NCBI RefSeq assembly: GCF_019212185.1
Contig: NZ_CP078138.1
Coordinates: 5,686,501 to 5,750,500 of the forward strand
From: Pseudomonas fluorescens
GTDB lineage: Bacteria > Pseudomonadota > Gammaproteobacteria > Pseudomonadales > Pseudomonadaceae
Length of the DNA: 64,000 nucleotides
Direction of reading: 5' to 3'
Shown here piece by piece: positions 38,286 to 46,562 of this stretch. A program made the position numbers and the translations under genes. Numbering within the stretch: position 1 is the first letter of the stretch; each line of letters starts with the position of its first letter. The notes beneath the pieces are model-generated. The model searched no databases. It was given only the letters and a program-made list of their open reading frames with translations, and was not told where the DNA came from.

Positions 38286-39323
38286 ATGAAACTCGCCCCC
38301 GCCCAACTCGCCAAACACCTGCAAGGCACCCTCGCGCCGGTGTACGTCATCAGTGGCGACGACCCGTTGCTGTGCCAGGAAGCGGCTGACGCCATCCGAA
38401 CCGCCGCCCGTCAACAGGGCTTCGACGAGCGCCAGGTATTCGCCGCCGACGCCAATTTTGACTGGGGCAGCTTGCTGCTGGCCGGCGCCAGCATGTCGCT
38501 GTTCGCCGAAAAGCGCCTGCTGGAGCTGCGCCTGCCTTCCGGCAAACCCGGGGACAAGGGCGCTGCGGCACTGATCGAATACTGCTCGCGTCCGGCTGAA
38601 GACACCTTGCTGCTGATCAGCCTGCCCAAGCTCGACGGCAGCGCGCAGAAAACCAAATGGGGCAAGGCCCTGGTCGAAGGCGCGCAAACCCAGTTCGTGC
38701 AGATCTGGCCGGTGGACGTGCACCAGTTGCCGCAATGGATTCGCCAGCGCCTGTCGCAAGCCGGGCTCAGCGCCAGCCAGGACGCGGTCGAACTGATCGC
38801 CGCGCGGGTGGAAGGCAATTTGCTGGCCGCGGCCCAGGAAATCGAAAAGCTCAAGCTGATGGCCGAAGGTGGACAGATCACCGTGGAAACCGTGCAGGCC
38901 GCCGTGGCCGACAGCGCGCGTTTTGATGTGTTCGGCCTCACCGATGCAATTCTCAATGGCGAAGCCGCCCATGCCCTGCGCATGCTCGAAGGCTTGCGCG
39001 GTGAAGGCGTCGAGCCGCCGGTGATTCTCTGGGCTCTGTCCCGTGAACTGCGGCTGCTGGCCAATCTGTCACTGCAATACAGCCAGGGGGTGCCGCTGGA
39101 CAAGGCATTCAGCCAGGCCCGGCCGCCGATCTGGGACAAGCGTAAACCGCTGATGAGCAAGGCCCTGCAACGCTACTCCGCGTCGCGCTGGGCGCAGTTG
39201 CTGCTGGAAGCCCAGCGCATCGACGCACAGATCAAAGGTCAGGCCGCTGGCTCGCCGTGGATGAGCCTGAGCCGCCTGTCACTGCTGATGGCTGGCCAGC
39301 GCCTGGCACTGCCTGCCGAGTAA
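38286..39323 (+). CDS. holA: DNA polymerase III subunit delta
   Basis: The ATG at 38286 gives 345 residues, the size of HolA. Delta is the clamp-loader wrench that opens the beta sliding clamp. LAPVYVISGDDPLLCQEAADAI at the start is typical, and the three-domain layout fits, with AAA-like domains I-II and the collar domain starting near residue 215 (FDVFGLTDAILNGEAAHAL). It has no Walker A motif, as expected for delta. It lies 39 bp after lptE. Confidence 0.95.
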   Translation: MKLAPAQLAKHLQGTLAPVYVISGDDPLLCQEAADAIRTAARQQGFDERQVFAADANFDWGSLLLAGASMSLFAEKRLLELRLPSGKPGDKGAAALIEYCSRPAEDTLLLISLPKLDGSAQKTKWGKALVEGAQTQFVQIWPVDVHQLPQWIRQRLSQAGLSASQDAVELIAARVEGNLLAAAQEIEKLKLMAEGGQITVETVQAAVADSARFDVFGLTDAILNGEAAHALRMLEGLRGEGVEPPVILWALSRELRLLANLSLQYSQGVPLDKAFSQARPPIWDKRKPLMSKALQRYSASRWAQLLLEAQRIDAQIKGQAAGSPWMSLSRLSLLMAGQRLALPAE

Positions 39324-39423
39324 ACACAGCGCTCGGCCCCTGACTTATAGCAACACTGGACAGAGGCCGAACTTGGGCAGATGATGCGAGCCGCACCAGC
39401 CACCCCCAGGGAGCCCACTGCCC

Positions 39424-39579
39424 ATGAGCAAGCAAAAACGGCCGAACAAGGCCAAATCCATCGTCGCCCAGCCACTGTTCCGCAGTCGCCAGGAACAGCC
39501 CACCAAGGGCAAAGGCAGCTACCGCCGCGAAGCCTTCCAGTCTAAAAGCTGGGAGGCTTCTTACTTTCTGGCCGCTTGA
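39424..39579 (+). CDS. arfA: alternative ribosome-rescue factor ArfA
   Basis: A 51-codon frame encodes MSKQKRPNKAKSIVAQPLFR, then RSRQEQPTKGKGSYRREAFQ and a hydrophobic end (WEASYFLAA). The KAKSIVAQPLFRxRxExPxKGKGSYxR core is the ArfA signature. ArfA recruits RF2 to ribosomes stalled on mRNAs lacking a stop codon when tmRNA is short. AGGGAG lies 10 bases before the ATG. Codons 36-46 form a 12-bp hairpin (separate entry), so most transcripts may be cut or stopped inside the gene, leaving a non-stop message, as known in E. coli. Confidence 0.93.
   Translation: MSKQKRPNKAKSIVAQPLFRSRQEQPTKGKGSYRREAFQSKSWEASYFLAA
39529..39560 (+). promoter_or_regulatory. hairpin inside the arfA coding sequence
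   Basis: GAAGCCTTCCAG at 39529-39540 pairs with CTGGGAGGCTTC at 39549-39560: eleven Watson-Crick pairs and one G-U pair, with loop TCTAAAAG. It covers arfA codons 36 to 46 and is followed by TTACTTTCTG, somewhat U-rich. In E. coli an RNase III-cut hairpin inside arfA makes the message non-stop, so tmRNA keeps ArfA low. The structure is seen here; the processing is inferred. Confidence 0.8.
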
Positions 39580-39640
39580 AGCGCAGCACCCCCTCTCCAT
39601 GATAAGGTCGGCACTTGATTCGTATTCCCTGGACCTGTGC

Positions 39641-40963
39641 ATGCCCTTTTGTATTTCCCGTCACTGGCACCTGCGCCCACTGATTGCCGCCACCAGCTTC
39701 GTCTTGCTGGTTGCCTGCGCGGAAAAGCCCACCGCTGCCGACGCGCAAACGCTGCAGACCGTTCCTGTTACCACCGCTCCAGCCGTGGTTGCCCCCGTGG
39801 TTCCTACCGGCGACAACCTCGAGATCCAACCGACCCAGACCTTCGAACAATGGCAAGCGGCCTTCCGCCGAGACGCCCTGGCCGCGGGCATCAGCCCGAG
39901 CCTGTTCGACCGCGCCTTTGCCGGGGTCAGCCCGGACATGAGCGTGATCCGCGCCGACCGCAGCCAGCCGGAGTTCTCCCGTCCGGTGTGGGAATACCTC
40001 GACGGCGCGCTGTCCGCAGTCAGGGTGCGCCGCGGCCAGGCCCTGCTGGTGCAATACGCCGACACCCTGAATGCCATCGAGCAACGCTACGCCGTCGACC
40101 GTCAGGCGCTGGTGGCAGTGTGGGGCATGGAAAGTAACTTCGGCAGTTTCCAGGGCGACAAGTCGGTGATCCGCTCGCTCGCCACCCTGGCCTATGAAGG
40201 GCGCCGTCCGGGCTTTGCCCATGCTCAGTTGCTGGCGGCGCTGCAGATCCTGCAGCAAGGTGATATCGCTCCCGAGAAAATGCTCGGCTCCTGGGCTGGC
40301 GCCATGGGCCAGACCCAATTTATCCCGACCACCTATAACACCCACGCCGTGGACTTCGATGGTGATGGCCGTCGCGACATCTGGGGCAGCCCGGCCGACG
40401 CCCTCGCCTCCACCGCGCATTACCTGCAAAGCTCCGGCTGGCAGAAGGGTCAGCCTTGGGGCTTTGAAGTGGTGGTGCCGAGCACCTTCAACTATTCACT
40501 GGCCGACGGCGCGATCCGCAAGAGCGTTGCCGAATGGACCCAGCTCGGCGTGAAGCTGCCTAATGGCGCCAGCGTGCCGCCCGGTTCCGAGCAACTGTCT
40601 GCCGCCCTGCTGCTGCCGGCCGGCTATCGCGGCCCGGCGTTCCTGATCCTCGACAACTTTCGCGCCGTACTCAAGTACAACAACTCGTCGTCCTACGCAC
40701 TGGCGGTCAACCTGCTGTCCGAACGTTTCAGCGGTGCCGGCCTGATCAGTGGCCAGTGGCCCAAGGATGACCTGCCGCTGAGCCGTTCCGAACGTATCGA
40801 ACTGCAGAACCTGCTCAGCGCCAATAACTACGACGCCGGCAATCCGGACGGCATCATCGGCGCCAACACCCGCAAAGCCATTCGGGCGGCGCAGCAGTCG
40901 TTCGGCTGGCCCGCTGATGGCTACCCGACGCACAAGTTGCTTGAGAATCTGCGCAAGCGCTAA
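39641..40963 (+). CDS. lytic murein transglycosylase lipoprotein, MltB-type
   Basis: The ATG at 39641 gives 440 residues with a lipobox ending at Cys26 (FVLLVACAEKP). The catalytic SLT_2/MltB domain (about 65-365) includes VAVWGMESNFGSF, whose Glu is the catalytic acid, and GAMGQTQFIPTTYNTHAVDFDGDGRRDIW. A C-terminal PG_binding_1 domain (LQNLLSANNYDAGNPDGIIG onward) binds peptidoglycan. Such enzymes cleave the glycan strand with formation of a 1,6-anhydro end at the outer membrane. It is a paralogue of the mltB at 46562, which lacks the binding domain. Confidence 0.92.
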   Translation: MPFCISRHWHLRPLIAATSFVLLVACAEKPTAADAQTLQTVPVTTAPAVVAPVVPTGDNLEIQPTQTFEQWQAAFRRDALAAGISPSLFDRAFAGVSPDMSVIRADRSQPEFSRPVWEYLDGALSAVRVRRGQALLVQYADTLNAIEQRYAVDRQALVAVWGMESNFGSFQGDKSVIRSLATLAYEGRRPGFAHAQLLAALQILQQGDIAPEKMLGSWAGAMGQTQFIPTTYNTHAVDFDGDGRRDIWGSPADALASTAHYLQSSGWQKGQPWGFEVVVPSTFNYSLADGAIRKSVAEWTQLGVKLPNGASVPPGSEQLSAALLLPAGYRGPAFLILDNFRAVLKYNNSSSYALAVNLLSERFSGAGLISGQWPKDDLPLSRSERIELQNLLSANNYDAGNPDGIIGANTRKAIRAAQQSFGWPADGYPTHKLLENLRKR

Positions 40964-40969
40964 AAGCAT

Positions 40970-41060
40970 CGCGGCGGTGCGACGATTCGACAAGCCCACT
41001 CCCACAGGATTGAATCGATGACCTGTAGGAGCGGGTTTTTCGAAACGTCGCACCGCCGCG
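40970..41060. repeat. REPIN-type paired palindromic repeat (second family)
   Basis: A perfect 15-bp inverted pair, CGCGGCGGTGCGACG at 40970-40984 and CGTCGCACCGCCGCG at 41046-41060, flanks about 60 bp. Inside are further matching arms, CAAGCCCACTCCCACAG and CTGTAGGAGCGGGTTTTTCG, at slightly lower identity. It is a REP doublet of a different sequence class from the one at 29389. It lies between convergent genes, where it may also stop transcription. Confidence 0.85.
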
Positions 41061-41086
41061 AAGACTGACCACCAGACGCTACACCC

Positions 41087-42025
41087 CTAAGCCCTGAGCA
41101 CTACATCCTGCTCCAACACCAGCGCCTGCTCCCCCGCATCCAGCCGCACCAGCGCCCCCAGCGGCAATGTCAGGTTCGGATCACAATGGCCACTACGCCA
41201 GCCTGCCAGCACCGGAATCCGCAACGGCTCGAAGGTCTGCTTGAGCAAGCGGTTCAACGCTTGCTGGTCGACCCCGGCGACATCCCCGGCCAACACCCCA
41301 CGCAATTTGTGCAAGTGCCCGGCCAGGCGCATCTGAGTCAGCAGGCGGTCGATGCGGTACAGCGGCTCGTTGACGTCTTCAATCAACAGAATCACCCCGT
41401 CGGCATCGATCTCGTACGGCGTGCCCATAGTCGCGGCGATCATCGCCAGATTGCCGCCCAGCAACCGCCCATGGGCGATACCCGGCTCAATTGTGGTCAG
41501 TGGGTACGCCACCGGGTGAGTCAACACACTGCCCGCCTTCATCTGCCCACGCAGCATGGCGAAAAACGAAGTGACCGTCGGCGGCTCCTTGTCCCCCAGC
41601 AGGTCAGCGTTGAGCAGTGGCCCGTGAAAGGTCACGAACCCGGCATAACGGCTGATTGCCAGATGCAACGCGGTGATATCGCTGTAGCCGACGAACGGTT
41701 TGGCATGGCGGCGCAACAGGTCGAAGTCGATGCGGTCCAGCAGTCGCGGCGTACCGTAGCCGCCCCGCAGGCAGATGATTGCGTCAACCCCGTCATCGGA
41801 AAACGCGGCGTGCAGATCATTGAGGCGTACCTCGTCACTGCCGGCCAGATAGCCGTCCTTCTCGTAAACCCCAGGAAATACCTTCAGCCCATAACCCCGG
41901 GCGCGCATCCATTGCACGGCCTTGTCCGTATCCAGCGCTCCCGGGCCGGCAGGCGCAATGACGCCAATGATCCCCTCGGGGGGCAGCGCTGGCACCGGCT
42001 TGTGTGGATTGAGGTGAACAGTCAT
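41087..42025 (-). CDS. ldcA: LD-carboxypeptidase (peptidase S66)
   Basis: The ATG at 42025 gives 312 residues; the upstream ATG at 42055 adds an unlikely leader. The S66 signatures are GVIAPAGPG near residue 19 and GYSDITALHLA with the nucleophilic Ser near 112. The Glu and His of the catalytic triad follow in LLIEDVNEP and WRSGHCDPNLTLPLG. LdcA removes the terminal D-Ala from cytoplasmic tetrapeptides during peptidoglycan recycling and is needed for stationary-phase survival in E. coli. A G9 tract lies 78-86 bp upstream of the start. Confidence 0.92.
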   Translation of the reverse strand: MTVHLNPHKPVPALPPEGIIGVIAPAGPGALDTDKAVQWMRARGYGLKVFPGVYEKDGYLAGSDEVRLNDLHAAFSDDGVDAIICLRGGYGTPRLLDRIDFDLLRRHAKPFVGYSDITALHLAISRYAGFVTFHGPLLNADLLGDKEPPTVTSFFAMLRGQMKAGSVLTHPVAYPLTTIEPGIAHGRLLGGNLAMIAATMGTPYEIDADGVILLIEDVNEPLYRIDRLLTQMRLAGHLHKLRGVLAGDVAGVDQQALNRLLKQTFEPLRIPVLAGWRSGHCDPNLTLPLGALVRLDAGEQALVLEQDVVLRA

Positions 42026-42102
42026 CCATGGATCTCCCTGCGTGTAGTCGTGCACACACAGTAGTCAGGAACGGAGGCAAACAAAAGGCTCCGTTGGCAG
42101 GT

Positions 42103-42111
42103 GGGGGGGGG
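42103..42111. repeat. nine-G homopolymer upstream of ldcA
   Basis: Nine consecutive G residues (C on the ldcA strand) lie 78-86 bp upstream of the ldcA start and 16 bp before the terminator of lipA. Tracts of this length can slip and alter promoter spacing. They are also a common site for sequencing error. Confidence 0.8.
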
Positions 42112-42126
42112 TTGTCGTATAGCGGG

Positions 42127-42167
42127 CAAAAAAATACCCGCCGGGCAACGAAACCTCGGCGGGTATT
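42127..42167 (-). terminator. intrinsic terminator of lipA
   Basis: Arms AATACCCGCCG at 42133-42143 and CGGCGGGTATT at 42157-42167 form a perfect 11-bp stem with a 13-base loop. On the minus strand the stem is followed by a long T-run (seven or more). It lies 17 bp beyond the lipA stop and closes the lipoate end of the leftward cluster. Confidence 0.9.
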
Positions 42168-42183
42168 GTTCAGCAAGCGTCAA

Positions 42184-43206
42184 TCAGGAACCGATCAGCT
42201 CGGCCTTGACCAGCTTGGCTTGCTCGTCGGCGTGGTACGACGAACGTACCAACGGGCCAGAGGCGACGTTCTTGAAGCCCATCTTGTAACCTTCCTCGGC
42301 GAACCAGGCGAAGGTGTCCGGGTGGACAAAGCGCTGCACCGGCAAGTGGTTGCGGGACGGCTGCAGGTACTGGCCCAGGGTCAGCATGTCGATGTCGTGC
42401 TCGCGCATGCGCTTCATGACTTCGATGACTTCTTCGTCGGTTTCGCCCAGACCCAGCATCAAGCCGGACTTGGTAGGAATGTGCGGCATCATCTGCTTGA
42501 ACTTCTGCAGCAGGGTCAGCGACCACTGGTAGTCCGAGCCCGGACGCGCAGCCTTATACAGGCGCGGTACGGTTTCCAGGTTGTGGTTGAACACATCCGG
42601 TGGCTCGGCAGCGGTGATGGCCAATGCTACGTCCATCCGGCCACGGTAGTCCGGCACCAGGGTTTCCAGCTGCACATTCGGCGACAGCTTGCGAATTTCG
42701 CGGATGCAGTCGGCAAAGTGCTGGGCGCCGCCGTCACGCAGGTCGTCGCGGTCCACCGAGGTGATCACCACGTACTTCAGGCGCAGGTCGGCGATGGCGA
42801 TGGCCAGGCTTTCCGGCTCGTTGACGTCCAGTGGCTTCGGACGACCATGACCCACGTCGCAGAACGGGCAGCGACGGGTGCAGATGTCACCCATGATCAT
42901 GAAGGTCGCGGTGCCACCGGAGAAGCACTCGCCCAGGTTCGGGCAGGACGCCTCTTCACAGACACTGTGCAGCTTGTGCTTGCGCAGCAACGCCTTGATG
43001 CGGTCGACTTCCGGCGACACCGGAATGCGTACGCGGATCCAGTCCGGCTTCTTCGGCAGTTCGGTGGTCGGAATGATCTTCACCGGAATGCGTGCAACCT
43101 TCTCGGCGCCGCGCAGCTTGACGCCGGCTTCTACCTTGGCACGCGGGGCCGGACGCTCGGTAACATCCAGCGTCGGGATCATGGTTTGCACTGCATCAGT
43201 AGTCAT
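42184..43206 (-). CDS. lipA: lipoyl synthase
   Basis: The 340-residue radical-SAM enzyme inserts two sulfurs into octanoyl groups on lipoyl domains. The auxiliary cluster ligands are Cys83, Cys88 and Cys94 ([12 protein letters not shown]) and the radical-SAM cluster ligands are Cys109, Cys113 and Cys116 (CTRRCPFC). The C-terminal RSSYHADE serine-containing motif that donates a cluster ligand is present. The gene follows lipB with 1 bp between them; a strong terminator follows. The start at 43206 is an ATG; a second Met lies eight codons in. Confidence 0.97.
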   Translation of the reverse strand: MTTDAVQTMIPTLDVTERPAPRAKVEAGVKLRGAEKVARIPVKIIPTTELPKKPDWIRVRIPVSPEVDRIKALLRKHKLHSVCEEASCPNLGECFSGGTATFMIMGDICTRRCPFCDVGHGRPKPLDVNEPESLAIAIADLRLKYVVITSVDRDDLRDGGAQHFADCIREIRKLSPNVQLETLVPDYRGRMDVALAITAAEPPDVFNHNLETVPRLYKAARPGSDYQWSLTLLQKFKQMMPHIPTKSGLMLGLGETDEEVIEVMKRMREHDIDMLTLGQYLQPSRNHLPVQRFVHPDTFAWFAEEGYKMGFKNVASGPLVRSSYHADEQAKLVKAELIGS

Positions 43207-43207
43207 A

Positions 43208-43855
43208 TCAGTCGATTCCGCCCGTTAGGGTCGTCTGCTCAGCATAGTCGAGGTGTTTGACGAGCTGCGCGCGCAGCCGGGCACTTACCTCGGCAAATTC
43301 AATCGGTCCTGTATGGTCACGTAGCTGGGTCATTGCCAACCCGGCGTAGCCACAGGGGTTAATCCGTCGGAACGGCTCAAGATCCATATCCACGTTCAAG
43401 GCCAGGCCATGAAAGGAACAACCGTGGCGGATCCGCAGTCCCAGTGAAGCGATTTTCGCACCGTTGACGTAGACCCCCGGTGCATCCGGCTTGGCCACGG
43501 CGGTCACGCCATAACTGGCCAGTAGTTCGATCAAGCACTGTTCCATGCGGCTGACCAGGTCGCGCACACCAAAACCGAGCTTGCGTACATCCAGCAGCAG
43601 GTAGGCGACCAACTGGCCGGGACCGTGATAGGTCACCTGCCCGCCGCGATCGGCCTGCACCACCGGAATATCACCCGGGAGCAGCAGATGCTCGGCCTTG
43701 CCGGCCTGACCCTGGGTGAACACCGGCAGGTGCTCCACCAGCCAGATTTCATCGGCCCGTGAGCTGCCGCGCTCGTTGGTGAAGCGTTGCATGGCCTGCC
43801 AGACCGGCTCGTACGCCAGCTGGCCGAGCTCGCGAAAGCCCAGCGGATCGGACAT
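43208..43855 (-). CDS. lipB: octanoyl-ACP:protein N-octanoyltransferase
   Basis: The 215-residue protein transfers octanoate from acyl carrier protein to lipoyl domains. Motifs are [43 protein letters not shown] (catalytic Lys) and [15 protein letters not shown] (catalytic Cys). I chose the ATG at 43855, which overlaps the stop of the ybeD-like gene by one base (TGATG); a GTG one codon upstream is the alternative. It forms a pair with lipA. Confidence 0.95.
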   Translation of the reverse strand: MSDPLGFRELGQLAYEPVWQAMQRFTNERGSSRADEIWLVEHLPVFTQGQAGKAEHLLLPGDIPVVQADRGGQVTYHGPGQLVAYLLLDVRKLGFGVRDLVSRMEQCLIELLASYGVTAVAKPDAPGVYVNGAKIASLGLRIRHGCSFHGLALNVDMDLEPFRRINPCGYAGLAMTQLRDHTGPIEFAEVSARLRAQLVKHLDYAEQTTLTGGID

Positions 43856-44130
43856 CACAGCACCATGTGCACGAAGCCGGTGGCTCGCAGGTCGCTGTTG
43901 ATGTTGTACAGCTGGTCCTGATCGGTCGCGACGATGTGCAACTGAATGGTGGTGTACTTGCCGTTGGTGCTTTGACGCTCATCGACACGCTCATCGTTGA
44001 TGGTCGCGTGTTTCTTGACGATCTCGATGATCTTGTCCTTGTTGCCCGCACCGGTATCGCTGATCACCTTAACCGGGTAATCCGTGACAGGAAATTCGAT
44101 CTTTGGCGCCTTTACTTCGGTATCGCTCAT
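43855..44130 (-). CDS. ybeD: YbeD/DUF493-family protein
   Basis: The 91-residue protein carries the ferredoxin-like DUF493 fold: [20 protein letters not shown] at the start, [23 protein letters not shown] in the centre. The family is often linked to lipB and dacA, as here, but its biochemical role is unknown. It may bind a small molecule as ACT-like folds do. The stop overlaps the lipB start, implying coupling. An 80-bp spacer with a strong hairpin separates it from dacA upstream. Confidence 0.9.
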   Translation of the reverse strand: MSDTEVKAPKIEFPVTDYPVKVISDTGAGNKDKIIEIVKKHATINDERVDERQSTNGKYTTIQLHIVATDQDQLYNINSDLRATGFVHMVL

Positions 44131-44161
44131 GGCGTAACGGCCTCGTAAGCCGTGCCAACGA

Positions 44162-44196
44162 GCATGGCCCCGCTCCGGGTAGGAGCAGGGCCATGC
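44162..44196 (-). promoter_or_regulatory. stable hairpin between dacA and ybeD
   Basis: Arms at 44162-44176 and 44182-44196 pair at 14 of 15 positions around GGGTA. No T-run follows on the minus strand, so this is unlikely to be a full terminator. It could attenuate the lipoate genes relative to dacA, or protect mRNA ends. Confidence 0.55.
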
Positions 44197-44210
44197 AGGT
44201 CAACACTGAA

Positions 44211-45368
44211 TCAGTTGAACAAACCGTAGAAGAATAGACGGATGCTATCCCACATGCGGCGGAAGATACCACCTTCCTCGACCGCGTCCAGCGCGATCAG
44301 GTCGGCGCTGTGTACCACCTTGTCATCCAGTTTGACTTCGACCTTGCCGATCACGTCACCCTTGGCGATTGGCGCCATCAGTTGCGGGTTCATGGTCATG
44401 CTGGCCGCGAGCTTTTTCAGCTGGCCTTTTGGCAGGGTCATGGTCAAGTCGTCAGCCAGGCCAGCCTTAACCTGATTGGTGGTGCCTTTCCAGACAGGAG
44501 CCTGGGCCAGTTCGGTGCCTTTCTGATAGAAGGTCTGGGTTTCGAAGAAACGGAAGCCGTAGGTCAGCAGCTTCTGGGTTTCAGCGGCGCGTGCCGATTC
44601 GCTATTGGTACCGAACACCACGGCGATCAGGCGCATGCCATCACGTACCGCCGAGGACACCATGCAGTAGCCAGCTTCGTCAGTGTGACCGGTTTTCAGA
44701 CCGTCGACAGTCTTGTCACGCCACAGCAGCAGGTTGCGGTTCGGTTGCTTGATGCCGTTCCAGAAGAACTCTTTCTGCGAGTAGATCGCGTAGTGAGCCG
44801 GGTCTTCGTGGATGATCGCGCGCGCCAGCACAGCCATGTCGTGAGCCGACGAGTAGTGCTCAGGGTTCGGCAAGCCGGTCGGGTTCATGAAGTGGCTGTT
44901 GGTCATGCCCAGGTCGCCGACGGTTTTGTTCATCATGTCGGCGAAGGCGTCTTCGCTGCCGGCGATGTGCTCAGAGAGCGCAACGCTGGCGTCGTTACCC
45001 GACTGGATGATGATGCCGTGCAGCAGATCGCTGACAGTCACCTGCGAGCCAACCTTGATGAACATCCGCGAACCACCGGTACGCCAGGCGTTTTCGCTGA
45101 CGGTCACTGGGTCGTTTTCACCGATCTGCCCGCGACGGATCTCCAGGGTCGCAATGTACGCGGTCATCAGCTTGGTCAGGCTGGCAGGCGGCAGGCGCTG
45201 GTCACCGTTGTTCTCGACCAGCACATTGCCACTGCTGGCGTCCATGAGCACGTAGGACTTGGCGGCCAGTTGAGGTGGCGACGGCATCATCTCGACCGCG
45301 AACGCGGCGGGAGAGAGAAGCAGCGGGACTAGCAGGCACAGGCGTTTGGCAAAGGTGGTGATGTTCAT
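44211..45368 (-). CDS. dacA: D-alanyl-D-alanine carboxypeptidase (PBP5/6 family)
   Basis: I chose the ATG at 45368 (385 residues, signal peptide LLVPLLLSPAAFA). The serine active site is Ser63 with Lys66 (PASLTK); SGN (SGND) and KTG (KTGHTDE) complete the penicillin-binding set. A C-terminal PBP5 beta-rich domain ends in an amphipathic helix (MWDSIRLFFYGLFN) that anchors it to the inner membrane. The enzyme trims the terminal D-Ala of pentapeptides and so controls cross-linking and shape. It is the gene after rlpA in this cluster. PBP5 and PBP6 cannot be separated by eye (dacC is an alternative symbol). Confidence 0.93.
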   Translation of the reverse strand: MNITTFAKRLCLLVPLLLSPAAFAVEMMPSPPQLAAKSYVLMDASSGNVLVENNGDQRLPPASLTKLMTAYIATLEIRRGQIGENDPVTVSENAWRTGGSRMFIKVGSQVTVSDLLHGIIIQSGNDASVALSEHIAGSEDAFADMMNKTVGDLGMTNSHFMNPTGLPNPEHYSSAHDMAVLARAIIHEDPAHYAIYSQKEFFWNGIKQPNRNLLLWRDKTVDGLKTGHTDEAGYCMVSSAVRDGMRLIAVVFGTNSESARAAETQKLLTYGFRFFETQTFYQKGTELAQAPVWKGTTNQVKAGLADDLTMTLPKGQLKKLAASMTMNPQLMAPIAKGDVIGKVEVKLDDKVVHSADLIALDAVEEGGIFRRMWDSIRLFFYGLFN

Positions 45369-45551
45369 CCGTCTCTCGAAATCGCTAATGGAAACTGCCC
45401 TTGCGGGCAAAACTAATCAGACAACCTTCTAACGGGTTATCGCGTGTTCAGTTGTTCACTCACTGACCCTTGCCGGGCTTTTGTTGTACATCGAGCCAAC
45501 AACTCAGGTCCTCCCCCCAATACCGCGAGCGAACCTTGATACGGGTACTGC

Positions 45552-46562
45552 TTACTCGGCCGTCACCAGGCTCGGCGAACCGAGATTGGCCAGGCGCACG
45601 CTGTTTTGCACTTGCGCAATTTCACCCTGCGAGCCGATCGGCCCCAGGCGAACCCGGTGCAGGGTCTGCTGATTGCGCACGATAGAACTGATGAACACCG
45701 GAGCGCTCACCATACCGCTGAGCTTCGACCTCAGGAGTTCGGCAGCGTCCGGGTTGGCGAACGCGCCCACCTGCAGATACTGGCCAGAGGCTGCTACAGA
45801 AGCGTTTTTTTTTGCATTGACCTGGATCGGCACGACAGCGGCGGCATGTTGCTGCGGCGGCGGGGTCCATTGCTCGACCTTGCCAGTCGATGCAGTGATC
45901 ACCGGACCGCTGTTTTGCGCGACCTGCGGCTCATTGAGCATCAATGGCGCCGGGCGCCCCTTGGCAGCCCACCACTCTTGCGGGTCGATGCCCTCGACCT
46001 TGACCCGCGCGGTGCCGGTCTCGGCATAACCGAGTTTTTTCGCGGCAGCGTAGGACAAGTCGATGATCCGGTCCGAATAGAACGGCCCACGGTCGTTGAC
46101 CCGCAGGATCACCGTGCGCTTGTTGTCCAGGTTGGTCACGCGGACATAGGCCGGCAGCGGCAGGGTCTTGTGTGCGGCGCTCATGCCATACAGGTCATAC
46201 ACCTCGCCATTGGCGGTGTTCTGGCCATGAAACTTGGTGCCGTACCAGGAGGCCGTGCCGGTTTCGACATAGCGCTTGGACTCGGGCATCGGGTAATAGG
46301 TCTTGCCCAGCACGGTGTAGGGGTTAGCCTTGTAGTTGCCGGTGTGCAGGGTCGGGGTGGCGTCGGGAATCCGCGACACATCGACGTCCCACCACGGCGC
46401 ACCGTCCTTGTGGGCCCGGTTGATATCCAGCCCCGGGGTGGCGCGGACAACGGTCGGTGCCTTCGGTTGCGGCGCACGGCTGGTCGAGCAACTGACGATC
46501 AGCATCGACAGCGCGGCAAAAGCCACCAGCTTCAGGGGTTTGTGGATTGGCGATGCGAGCAT
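45552..46562 (-). CDS. rlpA: septal-ring lytic transglycosylase RlpA
   Basis: The 336-residue outer-membrane lipoprotein has a lipobox ending at Cys25 (LIVSC). A double-psi beta-barrel domain lies around residues 95-185 (TASWYGTKFHGQNTANGE, NDRGPFYSDRIIDLSYAAA). A disordered linker and a C-terminal SPOR domain (from about residue 258) bind denuded glycan at the septum. In P. aeruginosa RlpA cleaves naked glycan strands. The linker is encoded with nine consecutive A residues (separate entry). Its ATG overlaps the TAA of mltB by one base. Confidence 0.94.
   Translation of the reverse strand: MLASPIHKPLKLVAFAALSMLIVSCSTSRAPQPKAPTVVRATPGLDINRAHKDGAPWWDVDVSRIPDATPTLHTGNYKANPYTVLGKTYYPMPESKRYVETGTASWYGTKFHGQNTANGEVYDLYGMSAAHKTLPLPAYVRVTNLDNKRTVILRVNDRGPFYSDRIIDLSYAAAKKLGYAETGTARVKVEGIDPQEWWAAKGRPAPLMLNEPQVAQNSGPVITASTGKVEQWTPPPQQHAAAVVPIQVNAKKNASVAASGQYLQVGAFANPDAAELLRSKLSGMVSAPVFISSIVRNQQTLHRVRLGPIGSQGEIAQVQNSVRLANLGSPSLVTAE
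45805..45813 (-). other. nine-A slippery tract inside rlpA
   Basis: The coding strand reads GCA AAA AAA AAC at about codons 250-253, in the linker just before the SPOR domain. It contains the A AAA AAA heptamer. Loss of one A, or a +1 shift, reaches TAG four codons on. Gain of one A, or a -1 shift, stays open for roughly 60 more codons in another frame. Either product lacks SPOR. Confidence 0.75.
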
